Below are positions 49,442 to 57,427 of a stretch of 64,000 bases of DNA, piece by piece. The notes beneath the pieces were generated by a model. The model had not been told where the DNA came from and made no database searches. It saw only the letters and a program-made list of their open reading frames with translations. Location of the stretch: positions 372,001-436,000 of the forward strand of contig NC_014121.1 of assembly GCF_000025565.1 (NCBI RefSeq), in the 5' to 3' direction. This DNA comes from Enterobacter cloacae subsp. cloacae ATCC 13047 (GTDB taxonomy: Bacteria > Pseudomonadota > Gammaproteobacteria > Enterobacterales > Enterobacteriaceae). The position numbers and the translations under genes were made by a program. Numbering within the stretch: position 1 is the first letter of the stretch; the number at the start of each line of letters is the position of its first letter.

Positions 49442-50037
49442 GCCAGCATAATCTTTCTCAGGCCACCACGGCCATTCTGTCCTCACTGCTGATGGACGTC
49501 AAAAACGGCAATATCCGCCGCTGTGAGTCACTGGGTATGTCGGTCGAGGAAATCCGTGCGCTGAGTCATCTGAGCCTTGATGAACTGCATTACCTCAGCC
49601 AGTCACATGTTTCCGTTCTCGATGTCACCCTGAACCATGAAAACTTCTGGCTGATGCTGAATCAGGCCCGCAATGAGCAGAAGCGCTTCATGATGATTGA
49701 CCGCGCACTGGAGCTCGGCGGTTCGATGGAGCTGATTGACCGGTATTTTGGTCTGTCTCCTTCGGAGGTGAGCGCCCGCCGCCGTCTGATGGGCATTGAA
49801 TCCCGGCAGGGCCGAACCCAGGCCCTGACAGAGCCACAGGACGCCGCGCTCTGGGCCGAGTGGAAAGCGGCAGGGTTGTCATCACCGGACTCCCATCAGG
49901 CGCTGGAGGCGATGATGCTGGCGGCCGAGCAACTGGGGCTTTCACTGACGGCCGTATGGAGCCGGGTCTGCCAGTGGTGTCGGGAGGCGAATGCCGCAGG
50001 CCGCCGGGCTGAAATACCTGTGCGTAAGGAGGCGTGA
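49438..50037 (+). CDS. DUF2857-family protein of the ICE
   Basis: 199 aa from GTG 49438. The sequence MSQHNLSQATTAILSSLLMDV and LGMSVEEIRALSHLSLDELHYLSQSHVSVLDV are typical of DUF2857, an all-helical family confined mainly to SPI-7-like ICEs. RYFGLSPSEVSARRRLMGI looks like a helix-turn-helix, so a transcription-regulator role (FlhC-like structure has been suggested for related proteins) is possible. Part of the unbroken operon. Confidence 0.8.
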   Translation: MSQHNLSQATTAILSSLLMDVKNGNIRRCESLGMSVEEIRALSHLSLDELHYLSQSHVSVLDVTLNHENFWLMLNQARNEQKRFMMIDRALELGGSMELIDRYFGLSPSEVSARRRLMGIESRQGRTQALTEPQDAALWAEWKAAGLSSPDSHQALEAMMLAAEQLGLSLTAVWSRVCQWCREANAAGRRAEIPVRKEA

Positions 50038-50267
50038 TGGAAATGGGTGATTTCTCCCCCCGGCAGCAGGTGTCACCGGCAGTACGCCGCCGCGCGCAGC
50101 AGCTGTTCCGCGCTGCCTGCGGTGGACAGAAGGTGTTCCGCCGGCTGACCATGAACGGCTACCTCAAGATAGACGTGGGGCCGTTCTGGCGCATTCTCAG
50201 TAAGGATGGCTGCCGGCAGTGGTGGCTGATGGACCATGAGACCTACAACCGTGAAATACGGCGGTAA
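50037..50267 (+). CDS. Small conserved hypothetical protein
   Basis: 76 aa, MEMGDFSPRQQVSPAVRRRAQ start, basic, with KVFRRLTMNGYLKIDVGPFWRILS near the C-terminus. Not recognised. It overlaps the DUF2857 stop by one base and precedes a 78-bp gap with an inverted repeat (GTGCCGGGTTTATCCCGGCAC, 50291-50311), so it may end a transcription unit. Confidence 0.65.
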   Translation: MEMGDFSPRQQVSPAVRRRAQQLFRAACGGQKVFRRLTMNGYLKIDVGPFWRILSKDGCRQWWLMDHETYNREIRR

Positions 50268-50345
50268 CGGACTGCCGCTGATGACCAGACAGTGCCGGGT
50301 TTATCCCGGCACTGTGCTGTCTCAGGCTGAAGAGGAGAGCATAAA

Positions 50346-51584
50346 ATGACCATTCCCGCCGACAGCATCGTGGCGCACACGCTCGCCAGAATGCAGCAGA
50401 ATCTTGAGCGGCGCACCGATACCGGCGATGTCAGCCAGGAGCGCAGCGGGCTGCTGTTCATGGGCAACGTGCACGATGCGTTCCCGCGCAGGCTGTTTCT
50501 GGATACACGCCTTTCACCGCTGGATAAAACCGCCTGGGTAATGATAAGGCTTTATGCCCAGCAGAACGAAGGGGCCATCTTCCCGACCTACGATGAGCTG
50601 CAGGTTCAGCTTGCCTCCGCGCATTCAGAGAAGGCATCGAGGGATACGGTCAGCCGCGTCCTGCTGATGCTGCGCCTGACCGGCTGGCTCAGCCTGTGTA
50701 AGCGGGTACGCGATGACCGCGGGCGTGTGCGGGGCAACATTTACGCGCAGCATGACGAGCCGCTGGGTTACCGTGACGCCGAAACCTTCGATCCGGGCTG
50801 GCTTAAGCTGGTTGAAGAGAGTTGCCTTAGCCGTAATAAAGCTGTCCGCATGACCGCGCTGGCCGTGGTGAATGACATACTTCAGGACCCCGGAATGCGT
50901 CACCGTCACAGTCGCCTGGCCCTTATCGAAAGTCGCCTGAGCGCGCCGTCCACACCCAGGCAGATGGTCAGTCATCGCCGGGCAGTGAACCGGAGTCCGG
51001 AATCCGGACTCAGTCAAAAAAGCACCAAAAACATCCCGGAATCACTGAGTCCGGAAAACGGACTCAGTACCCCGTCAGTGGATAAAACACAGAGTCCGGA
51101 ATCAGGACTCAGTCTGAAATCAACGAGTTACACCGGAGTCCGGAATCCGGACTGTAACGTACGTTCTTTCACACAGAGTGTGAATAAAAAAACGTACGTA
51201 CCGGGCGGGGAACATTTTCTGCCTGACGATTTTGTGAACGGACTGAACAGCGATGACCGGCAGATGCTGACCACACAGATGGCCTCACTGCCTGAGGCGG
51301 TGGCAAAGACGCTGGCTGACATGCTGCGTGAGCAACTGCGGCTTGGCAGGCTGAATAACCCGGTGGGCTGGCTGTTCACGATGCTGCGGCGTGCCCGCAG
51401 CGGTGAGCTGAACCTGCCGGAAGCAGCAGCACCTGCCCCTGCCGGCTCCGGCAGCAACAATCCACCGACAACCGGTACGCGTGCTGTACCGGCGGCGATC
51501 ATCCCCGTGCAGCCTGCCAGACGGCCTTCCCGCGATGAGGTCAGGGCGATGATCGAGAGCATACGACAGAATGTTGGCAGATAA
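50346..51584 (+). CDS. STY4528-family ICE replication protein
   Basis: 412 aa. The N-terminal half (LDTRLSPLDKTAWVMIRLYAQQNEGAIFPTY to RDTVSRVLLMLRLTGWLSLCKRVRDDRGRVRGNIYAQHDEPL) is a winged-helix replication-initiator-like domain. A low-complexity middle contains the repeated peptide SPESGLS or SPENGLS, and a helical C-terminal domain (DDRQMLTTQMASLPEAVAKTLADML) follows. It belongs to the STY4528 family of SPI-7 and relatives, thought to start replication of the excised element. The DNA of the middle section holds four near-palindromic iterons, so the gene may contain its own origin. Confidence 0.83.
   Translation: MTIPADSIVAHTLARMQQNLERRTDTGDVSQERSGLLFMGNVHDAFPRRLFLDTRLSPLDKTAWVMIRLYAQQNEGAIFPTYDELQVQLASAHSEKASRDTVSRVLLMLRLTGWLSLCKRVRDDRGRVRGNIYAQHDEPLGYRDAETFDPGWLKLVEESCLSRNKAVRMTALAVVNDILQDPGMRHRHSRLALIESRLSAPSTPRQMVSHRRAVNRSPESGLSQKSTKNIPESLSPENGLSTPSVDKTQSPESGLSLKSTSYTGVRNPDCNVRSFTQSVNKKTYVPGGEHFLPDDFVNGLNSDDRQMLTTQMASLPEAVAKTLADMLREQLRLGRLNNPVGWLFTMLRRARSGELNLPEAAAPAPAGSGSNNPPTTGTRAVPAAIIPVQPARRPSRDEVRAMIESIRQNVGR
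50993..51154. repeat. Four 19-bp near-palindromic iterons within the replication gene
   Basis: GAGTCCGGAATCCGGACTC at 50993-51011, then variants at 51047-51065 (centre GAAAAC), 51092-51110 (one mismatch) and 51136-51154 (last base G). Start-to-start spacing is 54, 45 and 44 bp. Copies 1-3 share a reading frame, but copy 4 is in another frame, so the DNA rather than the peptide seems conserved. Candidate initiator-binding sites or origin. Confidence 0.75.
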
Positions 51585-51604
51585 ATCACTGGTTAAAATT
51601 TGAG

Positions 51605-51712
51605 CTTGTTGCCACTGGCAACAAGTATGTTTTTTGAGCGATTCATGACAGGCATGCTAAAAGTGGTCCTTAGCTTTGATTAAAAAGTGACCTTGTTGCC
51701 AGTGGCAACAAG
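51605..51712. promoter_or_regulatory. Two 21-bp palindromes upstream of the TIGR03761 gene
   Basis: CTTGTTGCCA-C/G-TGGCAACAAG occurs at 51605-51625 and 51692-51712, differing only at the central base, 87 bp apart. There is no T-run, so these are not simple terminators. They look like operators for a dimeric repressor controlling the next transcription unit, or partition sites. The gap 51585-51830 holds no gene. Confidence 0.65.
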
Positions 51713-51830
51713 ATTAAAAAACGTACAAAGGATAATTTCCTGTCGCTGATTATGAGTTTCACATTGTTGGTCATGCGTGTGATTCAGGACTATGCGAGCT
51801 CTTCTTAACTGAATACAGGTGACGACAACG

Positions 51831-52553
51831 ATGGCAGATAAACAGGTAACAAAGACAGGCTCGCTTCAGTCAGAAATGACAATTGCGCTCCATACCAATT
51901 ATGCAATTGGTTTGTGGCTGGGTCGCAAACGGGAGAAACAGGAAGACAATACTCCTGTTAAACACGGCATCATCGGGATGCCTCAGTTCTTCGTGCGTGC
52001 AACACTGATTAACCAGGACTCCCTGAATAATAATCCGTGGGCAGATGAAGCCATGTACCGTCTGGAGGAAAAGCTGAGATCTGCAACAGAGACGATGACC
52101 GGGCTTATTAAGCAACTGGATGAAGAGATGAGTATGCTTCCAGCAGGTATTACGCTGACAGAAGTTACTTCGGTCGAACCACTCGATATTCATGTGTTTA
52201 CGCGTACTCCTCTGGGATACCGGTGTGTGTTTCTGCTGGTCGGGTTTGACCAGTTTGCCAAGAAGGTTCTTCAGGCGTCACATTACGGGCTGATTACCCG
52301 TAATGGCCGGGATAATTATCTCAGTGAAGGTGGGCGACTTTTGCGTCAGATTTACGGGACGGTTCTTTCTTACCGCAGGGTGGATGCGACACGCCTGGAT
52401 GCAGCAGAGAATAATGAAGTCTGGCAGAAGGCCTGTCAGGAAGCGGGTGAGCCCGATCGTGCCGTGCTGCTCGGAGAAAAACGTTCCGCATTTTCCCCTC
52501 CAGTTAATGAAGCGAGCGTGAACCTGCTGCGCCTGCGTTATCAGACAGTCTGA
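51831..52553 (+). CDS. TIGR03761 (PFL_4669) family ICE protein
   Basis: 240 aa. The start MADKQVTKTGSLQSEMTIALHTNYAIGLWLGR and the phrase GIIGMPQFFVRATLINQDSLNNNPWAD are characteristic of this family, found between the replication protein and topoisomerase genes of SPI-7/PAPI-1-like elements. Function unknown, no catalytic motif seen. Start at 51831 is favoured over an in-frame ATG 12 bp upstream because it is preceded by GGTGACGACA at usable spacing. Confidence 0.82.
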   Translation: MADKQVTKTGSLQSEMTIALHTNYAIGLWLGRKREKQEDNTPVKHGIIGMPQFFVRATLINQDSLNNNPWADEAMYRLEEKLRSATETMTGLIKQLDEEMSMLPAGITLTEVTSVEPLDIHVFTRTPLGYRCVFLLVGFDQFAKKVLQASHYGLITRNGRDNYLSEGGRLLRQIYGTVLSYRRVDATRLDAAENNEVWQKACQEAGEPDRAVLLGEKRSAFSPPVNEASVNLLRLRYQTV

Positions 52554-52570
52554 GTAGCCGGAGGCTGGTC

Positions 52571-54582
52571 ATGCGGCTATTTATCTGTGAAAAACCCTCG
52601 CAGGGGCGCGATCTGGCCGGGGTTCTCGGTGCCACCCGGCGCGGTGACGGCTTTCTGACCGGCAGCGGAGTCACCGTCACCTGGGCAGTGGGGCACCTGC
52701 TGGAAACCGCACCGCCCGAGGCGTACGGTCAGCAATACGGTAAACCGTGGTCACTTTCGGCACTGCCGATCCTGCCTGCCCCCTGGCGGGTTGTGGTCAA
52801 AAAAGAGACGCAGGATCAGTTCAAAGTCATCGAGCGGCTGCTGCGACAGGTTGACGATGTGGTTATTGCCACTGATGCAGATCGGGAGGGGGAGGTCATT
52901 GCGCGTGAGCTGCTGGAATACTGCCGCTGGGAAGGTCCGGTGCAGCGGCTCTGGCTGTCTGCGCTGGATGAACTCAGTATCCGCGCGGCGCTTCAGGACC
53001 TGCGTCCCGGTCAGGCCACGCTCGGGATGTATCACGCCGGACTGGGGCGTGCCCGGGCCGACTGGCTGATAGGTATGAACCTCTCCCGTCTTTATACCCT
53101 GCGCGCAGCGGAGTCCGGTTTTGATGGCGTGGTCTCCGTGGGGCGTGTTCAGACGCCAACGCTGGCGCTGGTTGTCCGACGGGACCGGGAAATCGCAGCA
53201 TTTGTGCCGAAACCGTTCTGGCAGGTTAAAGCGCTTATTTCCGCCGGTGACCTCACCTTTCCGGCGCAGTGGGTGCCGGCGAAGGTGTATACCGACGAGG
53301 AAAAGCGCTGTGTTCACCAGAACATCGCGCAGCAGGTGGCACAGCTCTGCCGGCAGACAGGTCACGCCGTGGTGACCGAATGTGACACTAAGCGTGAAAA
53401 AGCCGCCGCGCCACTGGCGTTTTCCCTCGGGTCCCTGCAGCAGGCCTGTGGCAGGCTGTGGGATATGTCCCCGCAGCAGGTGCTTGATACTGCCCAGAGC
53501 CTGTATGAAAAGCACAAGGCCACGACCTACCCCCGTACCGACTGCGGTTACCTGCCGGAATCGATGCGGGAGGAGATTTCCGGTGTGCTTGATGCCATCG
53601 GCCGTACCGACCCGGAATGTGCGCCGGTGCTGGCTCGCCTCGACAGAACATTTGTCTCGCGCATCTGGAACGACAAAAAAATTACGGCACACCACGGCAT
53701 TATCCCCACCCGCAATGCGTTTCAGCTGTCCGCGCTGACGGAGACCGAGCGTAACGTCTATATGCTCATCCGCCGTAACTATCTGGCCCAGTTCCTCCCC
53801 CTGCATGAGTCCGATTTCACACGGCTGCAGTTCGACACTGGCGGGCAGCTGTTCCGTGCCACCGGGCGAACGGAGGTGATAAAGGGCTGGAAGGTTCTGT
53901 TTGAGAACGCTGGTGATAATGAAGTTGATGACGGCGATGAAGCAGACATTGCCCTGCCGCCGCTGGCGCAGAATGACCGCTGCGCGGTGACGGGGGCTGA
54001 GGTGGTGCAACTGATGACCCGTCCGCCGGCGCACTATACCTTTGCCACGCTGATTGGCGCCATGATGAACGCGGCAGCATTTGTCACCGACGTCGCGCTG
54101 CGCAAGGTGCTGAAAGACAACGCGGGACTGGGCACCGAAGCCACCCGCGCCGGTATTGTTGAGCAACTGCTGAACCGTCACTTTATCGTGCGTAAAGGCA
54201 GTAAAATCATGGCGACCGAACTGGGTGCCGATGTGATTGATGCCCTGCCGCCGCAACTGACCGAACCGGGCATGACGGCGCTGTGGGAACAGGCGCTGGA
54301 TGAGGTCGCCGCCGGGCGTATGTCACTCGACGACTTCCTGCAGCGGCAGACTGGCTGGACGCGTAACCTGGTCAGTCAGGGCACACAGCAGCAGGTGCGT
54401 ATCCGGGTTCCGCCCACGCCCGCCTGCCCGCTCTGCGGGGGAAAACCCGTCTGCGCAGGGGAGAGAAAGGGGAATTCTGGAGCTGCCAGCGCTGGCCGGA
54501 ATGCAAAGGTGTCATCAACATCGGGGGCACCAGAAAGAAACGACCGCGCAGGGCTAAGTCTCCTGAATCAAAGAAGAATTAA
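52571..54582 (+). pseudogene. topB: DNA topoisomerase III (TopB/TraE type), C-terminal frameshift
   Basis: Type IA topoisomerase. Toprim residues are Glu in FICEKPSQGRDLA and the acidic pair in IATDADREGEVIARELL; the active tyrosine is in TTYPRTDCGYLPE. The frame from 52571 is normal to about 54441 (residue 624, CPLCGGK). Then one base appears missing in the A-run at 54442-54445. In the +1 frame the sequence continues TRLRRGERKG-like and EFWSCQRWPECKGVINIG, the expected end of the zinc finger, and stops at 54580-54582. Read unshifted, the protein runs with unrelated sequence to 54724. The catalytic domains should still be made. Confidence 0.85.
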
Positions 54583-55214
54583 TCCTCTGTATCCGATTGC
54601 GGGGCGTTGTGGGCTCTGCTATTGTGACCCCGGCTCTGAAGCCGCACCCCGTGACTGCGGGTTTCGTCAGCATCTAATGCATGTGCTGCCGGAATACAGT
54701 CTGGCCGGCCCCGTCCACACCTGAACGGGAGACGGTAAGGCACAAAAACTCCGTGAAACCTGTGCCGGGCCCTTTCAGCCAGCGGAGCCACTGCGATAAG
54801 CAGGTTTACCTCAGGTCGATGGTGCAGACCTCAGAAGGCGGTGTCGCACGGCACCGCTTTTTTTATTTTTGTGTGCTGATGATTTTTTGCACGCTGCGGC
54901 GTTGACATCCGTGGCGTCTGAATGAATGATAAAGAGGCTAATCGTTGTCGTTCCGACAACTGCCAATGCCTGGGTGATTTGAGACAGGCGCCTTCGGGTA
55001 ATCACATGCCAATGCCACATTAACCTGAGAGTGGCGCCTTCGGGTGGTTCAAACCTGTTTAACCTTTGCAAACAGGGACCTGATAACCAGGTTAAGGTCC
55101 ATTTCACCATTACAGCCAGTCGGCAAACCTTGCTGACCTCCCTGCGGGAAACACTTCCCGTACGGGACAGATGTTTCTCCGCAACCCGTTCAGTTTTACT
55201 CCGGAGAAACCATC
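54583..55214. other. Non-coding, structure-rich gap with tandem 46-bp repeats
   Basis: About 630 bp with no gene if topB is read in its corrected frame. It holds a strong rightward terminator (GCGGTG...CACCGC then T-run, 54838-54864), an inverted repeat GTTGTCG-TTC-CGACAAC (54944-54960), and two imperfect tandem 46-bp units (54961-55006, 55007-55052) that share TGCCAATGCC at the start and GGCGCCTTCGGGT near the end. ACCTG-ATAAC-CAGGT follows near 55078. A small RNA, a replication or transfer origin, or a regulatory leader are all possible. Confidence 0.6.
54838..54864 (+). terminator. Rho-independent terminator after topB region
   Basis: GCGGTG-TCGCACGG-CACCGC stem followed by TTTTTTTATTTTT. 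It ends the replication/topoisomerase transcription unit or a small RNA transcribed from the 54.6-54.8 kb stretch. Confidence 0.85.
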
Positions 55215-55706
55215 ATGACTGCAACTACCACTACCCCTGCTTCAACCGGCTCTGCTTCTGCCTCCCAGAAAAAAGAGTTTTTCAACCTCAACGTCAATGG
55301 TATCGGGTATCTCAGCTCGATACGCCGTGTACAGGGTGGTAATGGTGAATTCACCTGCGCCGTTATCAATGCCCTCACCGGTCCGACAGACAATGCATCT
55401 TATACCCGTTTCGATGTCACCATCGCGGGTGCGGAGACCACCAAACTCATCAACCGCTGTCAGAAAGCCGTTGATGAAGAAGAAAAAGTGCTGATTGGCT
55501 TTGTGCTGAGCGGGCTGAAAGCCGATGTGTTTACCCTGCAGACGGGTGATCACGCCGGTGAAAGTCGCCCTTCCCTGAAAGCCCGCCTGATTAAGGTGGA
55601 GTTTATCAAGAAAGGTCAGGACGTCGTTTATCAGGCACCCAATGCTTCCCAGACGCCGGAATCCGGTTCATCGGCTCAGAAAGAGTACGATCCGAATTCG
55701 TTCTAA
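55215..55706 (+). CDS. STY4534-family (DUF3577) ICE replication-associated protein
   Basis: 163 aa. A Thr/Ser-rich start (MTATTTTPASTGSASASQKK) is followed by FFNLNVNGIGYLSSIRRVQG and FTCAVINALTGPTDNASYTRFDVTIAG, the DUF3577/STY4534 signature. Family members occur next to ssb in SPI-7-type ICEs and are annotated as replication-associated; the mechanism is unknown. Has its own ribosome site (CCGGAGAAA) and probably its own promoter in the preceding gap. Confidence 0.85.
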   Translation: MTATTTTPASTGSASASQKKEFFNLNVNGIGYLSSIRRVQGGNGEFTCAVINALTGPTDNASYTRFDVTIAGAETTKLINRCQKAVDEEEKVLIGFVLSGLKADVFTLQTGDHAGESRPSLKARLIKVEFIKKGQDVVYQAPNASQTPESGSSAQKEYDPNSF

Positions 55707-55726
55707 GCGTCACGGACACACCACCG

Positions 55727-55752
55727 GAACACACCCCGGTGGGTGTGCTCCT
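55727..55752 (+). repeat. Intercistronic hairpin between STY4534-like gene and ssb
   Basis: GGAACACACCC-CGGT-GGGTGTGCTCC forms a near-perfect stem in the 75-bp gap; no T-run follows. Likely mRNA-stabilising or a partial terminator. Confidence 0.55.
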
Positions 55753-55781
55753 CTCAACACCATTCTTAAGAGGAAATCATT

Positions 55782-56282
55782 ATGTCCGCACGCGGCGTCA
55801 ACAAAGTCATCCTGGTCGGTCATCTCGGTCAGGACCCTGAAGTTCGTTACATGCCTGACAGTACGGCCGTGACCACGCTTTCTGTGGCCACGTCGGAAAC
55901 CTGGCGTGATAAACAGACCGGTGAAAACCGTGAAAATACCGAATGGCATCGTGTCGTGCTGTTTGGCAAGCTGGCCGAAGTGGCCGGTGAATACCTGAGA
56001 AAGGGTTCACAGGTGTATATCGAAGGTCAGTTGCGCACCCGCAAGTGGACCGATACCAATGGTATTGAACGCTGGACGACAGAAGTCCGTGTGGGCGTTA
56101 ACGGAACGATGCAGATGCTGGGCGGTGGCCGTAATAACAGCACCAACACCAGTGGAAATAATGCGCAGTCAGGTCAGCAGGGCGGCTGGGGCCAGCCTCA
56201 GCAACCGCAGCAGACACCGTCAGCGCCACAAAATCCGCAAAATGAACCTCCGATGGATTTTGACGATGATATACCGTTCTGA
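55782..56282 (+). CDS. ssb: Single-stranded DNA-binding protein of the ICE
   Basis: 166 aa. OB-fold domain ([24 protein letters not shown] to [11 protein letters not shown], residues 2-105), a Gln/Asn/Pro-rich linker, and the acidic tail MDFDDDIPF that recruits replication and repair proteins. It is a plasmid-type SSB that would coat single-stranded DNA during transfer and replication. Confidence 0.96.
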   Translation: MSARGVNKVILVGHLGQDPEVRYMPDSTAVTTLSVATSETWRDKQTGENRENTEWHRVVLFGKLAEVAGEYLRKGSQVYIEGQLRTRKWTDTNGIERWTTEVRVGVNGTMQMLGGGRNNSTNTSGNNAQSGQQGGWGQPQQPQQTPSAPQNPQNEPPMDFDDDIPF

Positions 56283-56369
56283 AAATTTCATAACGGATTC
56301 ATATAATTATATACCCTCATGCGCCAGTTCAGTCTGGCGCTTTCTTTTTCAGCTTCAGCTGAATAACTA

Positions 56370-56425
56370 TGTATAGCAATCTGCTACCATTCAGACTATC
56401 CTGTGTGTATAGCAATTTGTTACCA
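56370..56425 (+). promoter_or_regulatory. Two direct operator-like repeats before the toxin-antitoxin genes
   Basis: TGTATAGCAATCTGCTACCA (56370-56389) and TGTATAGCAATTTGTTACCA (56406-56425), 36 bp apart, end 12 bp before the antitoxin ATG. Each has a short internal dyad (TAGCA...TGCTA). They are probably bound by the ribbon-helix-helix antitoxin to repress the operon. Confidence 0.65.
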
Positions 56426-56437
56426 AGAGGAAGAATT

Positions 56438-56722
56438 ATGCAAACTCCAGTCCGTAAATCCGTCCGTGACAAGCAAATCAATATCCGCGCCACGGATGAA
56501 GAACGTGCGGTGATTGATTACGCTGCGAGTCTGGTTAATAAAAACCGTACTGATTTCATCATTGAAAGGGCTGTGCATGAGGCCCAGAACATCATTCTGG
56601 ACCAGCGTGTGTTCGTTCTTGATGATGCCCGTTACCAGGCGTTCATCAGGCAGCTTGAAGCCCCTGTGCAGAATGTTGAAGGTCGTCAGCGACTGATGGA
56701 TGTAAAACCTGAATGGAAATAA
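56438..56722 (+). CDS. DUF1778 (TacA/AtaR-like) antitoxin
   Basis: 94 aa. A ribbon-helix-helix domain (VRDKQINIRATDEERAVIDYAASLVNKNRTDFIIERAVHEAQNII) is followed by a C-terminal tail that wraps the toxin. The ATG at 56438 sits after AGAGGAAGA; longer in-frame readings would run into the operator repeats. Overlaps the toxin gene by 10 nt. It neutralises the GNAT toxin and autoregulates; in the ICE it should promote retention of the element. Confidence 0.9.
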   Translation: MQTPVRKSVRDKQINIRATDEERAVIDYAASLVNKNRTDFIIERAVHEAQNIILDQRVFVLDDARYQAFIRQLEAPVQNVEGRQRLMDVKPEWK

Positions 56723-57195
56723 ATGTCACTGCGCCTGCTTTACTGACAGAGGAGCATGTTCTTCATTCGTTCGATTGCGGGAATGCGGTACTTGATGACT
56801 GGCTTCGCCGGCGTGCGTTGAAGAATCAGCATCTTAATGCTTCCCGGACATTCGTCATCTGTCCTGAAGGTACTGCGTGTGTAGTGGGTTATTATTCCCT
56901 TGCGACGGGCTCAGTTAGTCATGTCGACTTGAGTCGTAGTCTGCGACAGAATATGCCCGATCCCGTACCGGTTGTTTTGCTGGGCCGCCTTGCAGTCGAT
57001 GTATCCACTCAGGGCAATAACTTCGGGAAATGGTTGCTGAATGATGCTGTGATGCGCGTATCGAATCTGGCGGATCAGGTCGGCATCAAGGCTATCATGG
57101 TGCATGCAATTGATGAGCGGGCTAAAGCGTTCTATGAATACTTTGGTTTTGTGCAGTCACCGGTTGCGGCTAACACGCTTTTCTACAAAATATAA
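56713..57195 (+). CDS. GNAT-fold toxin (TacT/AtaT-like tRNA acetyltransferase)
   Basis: 160 aa. GNAT motifs are VVLLGRLAVDVSTQGNNFGKWLLNDAVMRV (acetyl-CoA loop) and the catalytic-type tyrosine in DERAKAFYEYFGF. The usual QGxGxG pyrophosphate loop reads QGNNFG, with one Gly replaced by Asn. Relatives acetylate the amino group of charged tRNA and stop translation. Target tRNA cannot be told from sequence. Confidence 0.88.
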   Translation: MEINVTAPALLTEEHVLHSFDCGNAVLDDWLRRRALKNQHLNASRTFVICPEGTACVVGYYSLATGSVSHVDLSRSLRQNMPDPVPVVLLGRLAVDVSTQGNNFGKWLLNDAVMRVSNLADQVGIKAIMVHAIDERAKAFYEYFGFVQSPVAANTLFYKI

Positions 57196-57247
57196 TGGTC
57201 TCATGCAGGTATTCATCTGTAGAACACATGGACCTGAAATCACATTC

Positions 57248-57273
57248 AACGCCGGTTCTCCGGCGTTTTTTCT
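57248..57273 (+). terminator. Terminator after the toxin-antitoxin operon
   Basis: AACGCCGG-TTCT-CCGGCGTT stem with a run of six T residues and TCTT. It separates the toxin-antitoxin operon from the pil operon. Confidence 0.9.
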
Positions 57274-57427
57274 TATCTGATTAAAGTGAAGGGCTTAGTC
57301 AGCTGATTAAGCCTGACTGGCTCTGCAATGTTTTTCTTCAGTTTCCGGAAAGAGTTTCGCATTGCCCGCTTTTTCATCCCCGCCAGAATAGCACTCCTGA
57401 TTAAGACTAATCCTGGGGTGAATCCTG

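Noticed and set aside
51605..51712. The two 21-bp palindromes as rho-independent terminators
   Set aside because: Neither is followed by a T-run and both are perfectly symmetrical, which fits protein-binding sites better.
52751..54256. 501-codon minus-strand frame opposite topB
   Set aside because: It is the antisense shadow of a GC-rich gene with strong type IA topoisomerase motifs on the plus strand.
54586..54724. C-terminal extension of topoisomerase III to 54724 as a real domain
   Set aside because: Sequence past the frameshift shows no family similarity, while the alternative frame restores the expected zinc finger.
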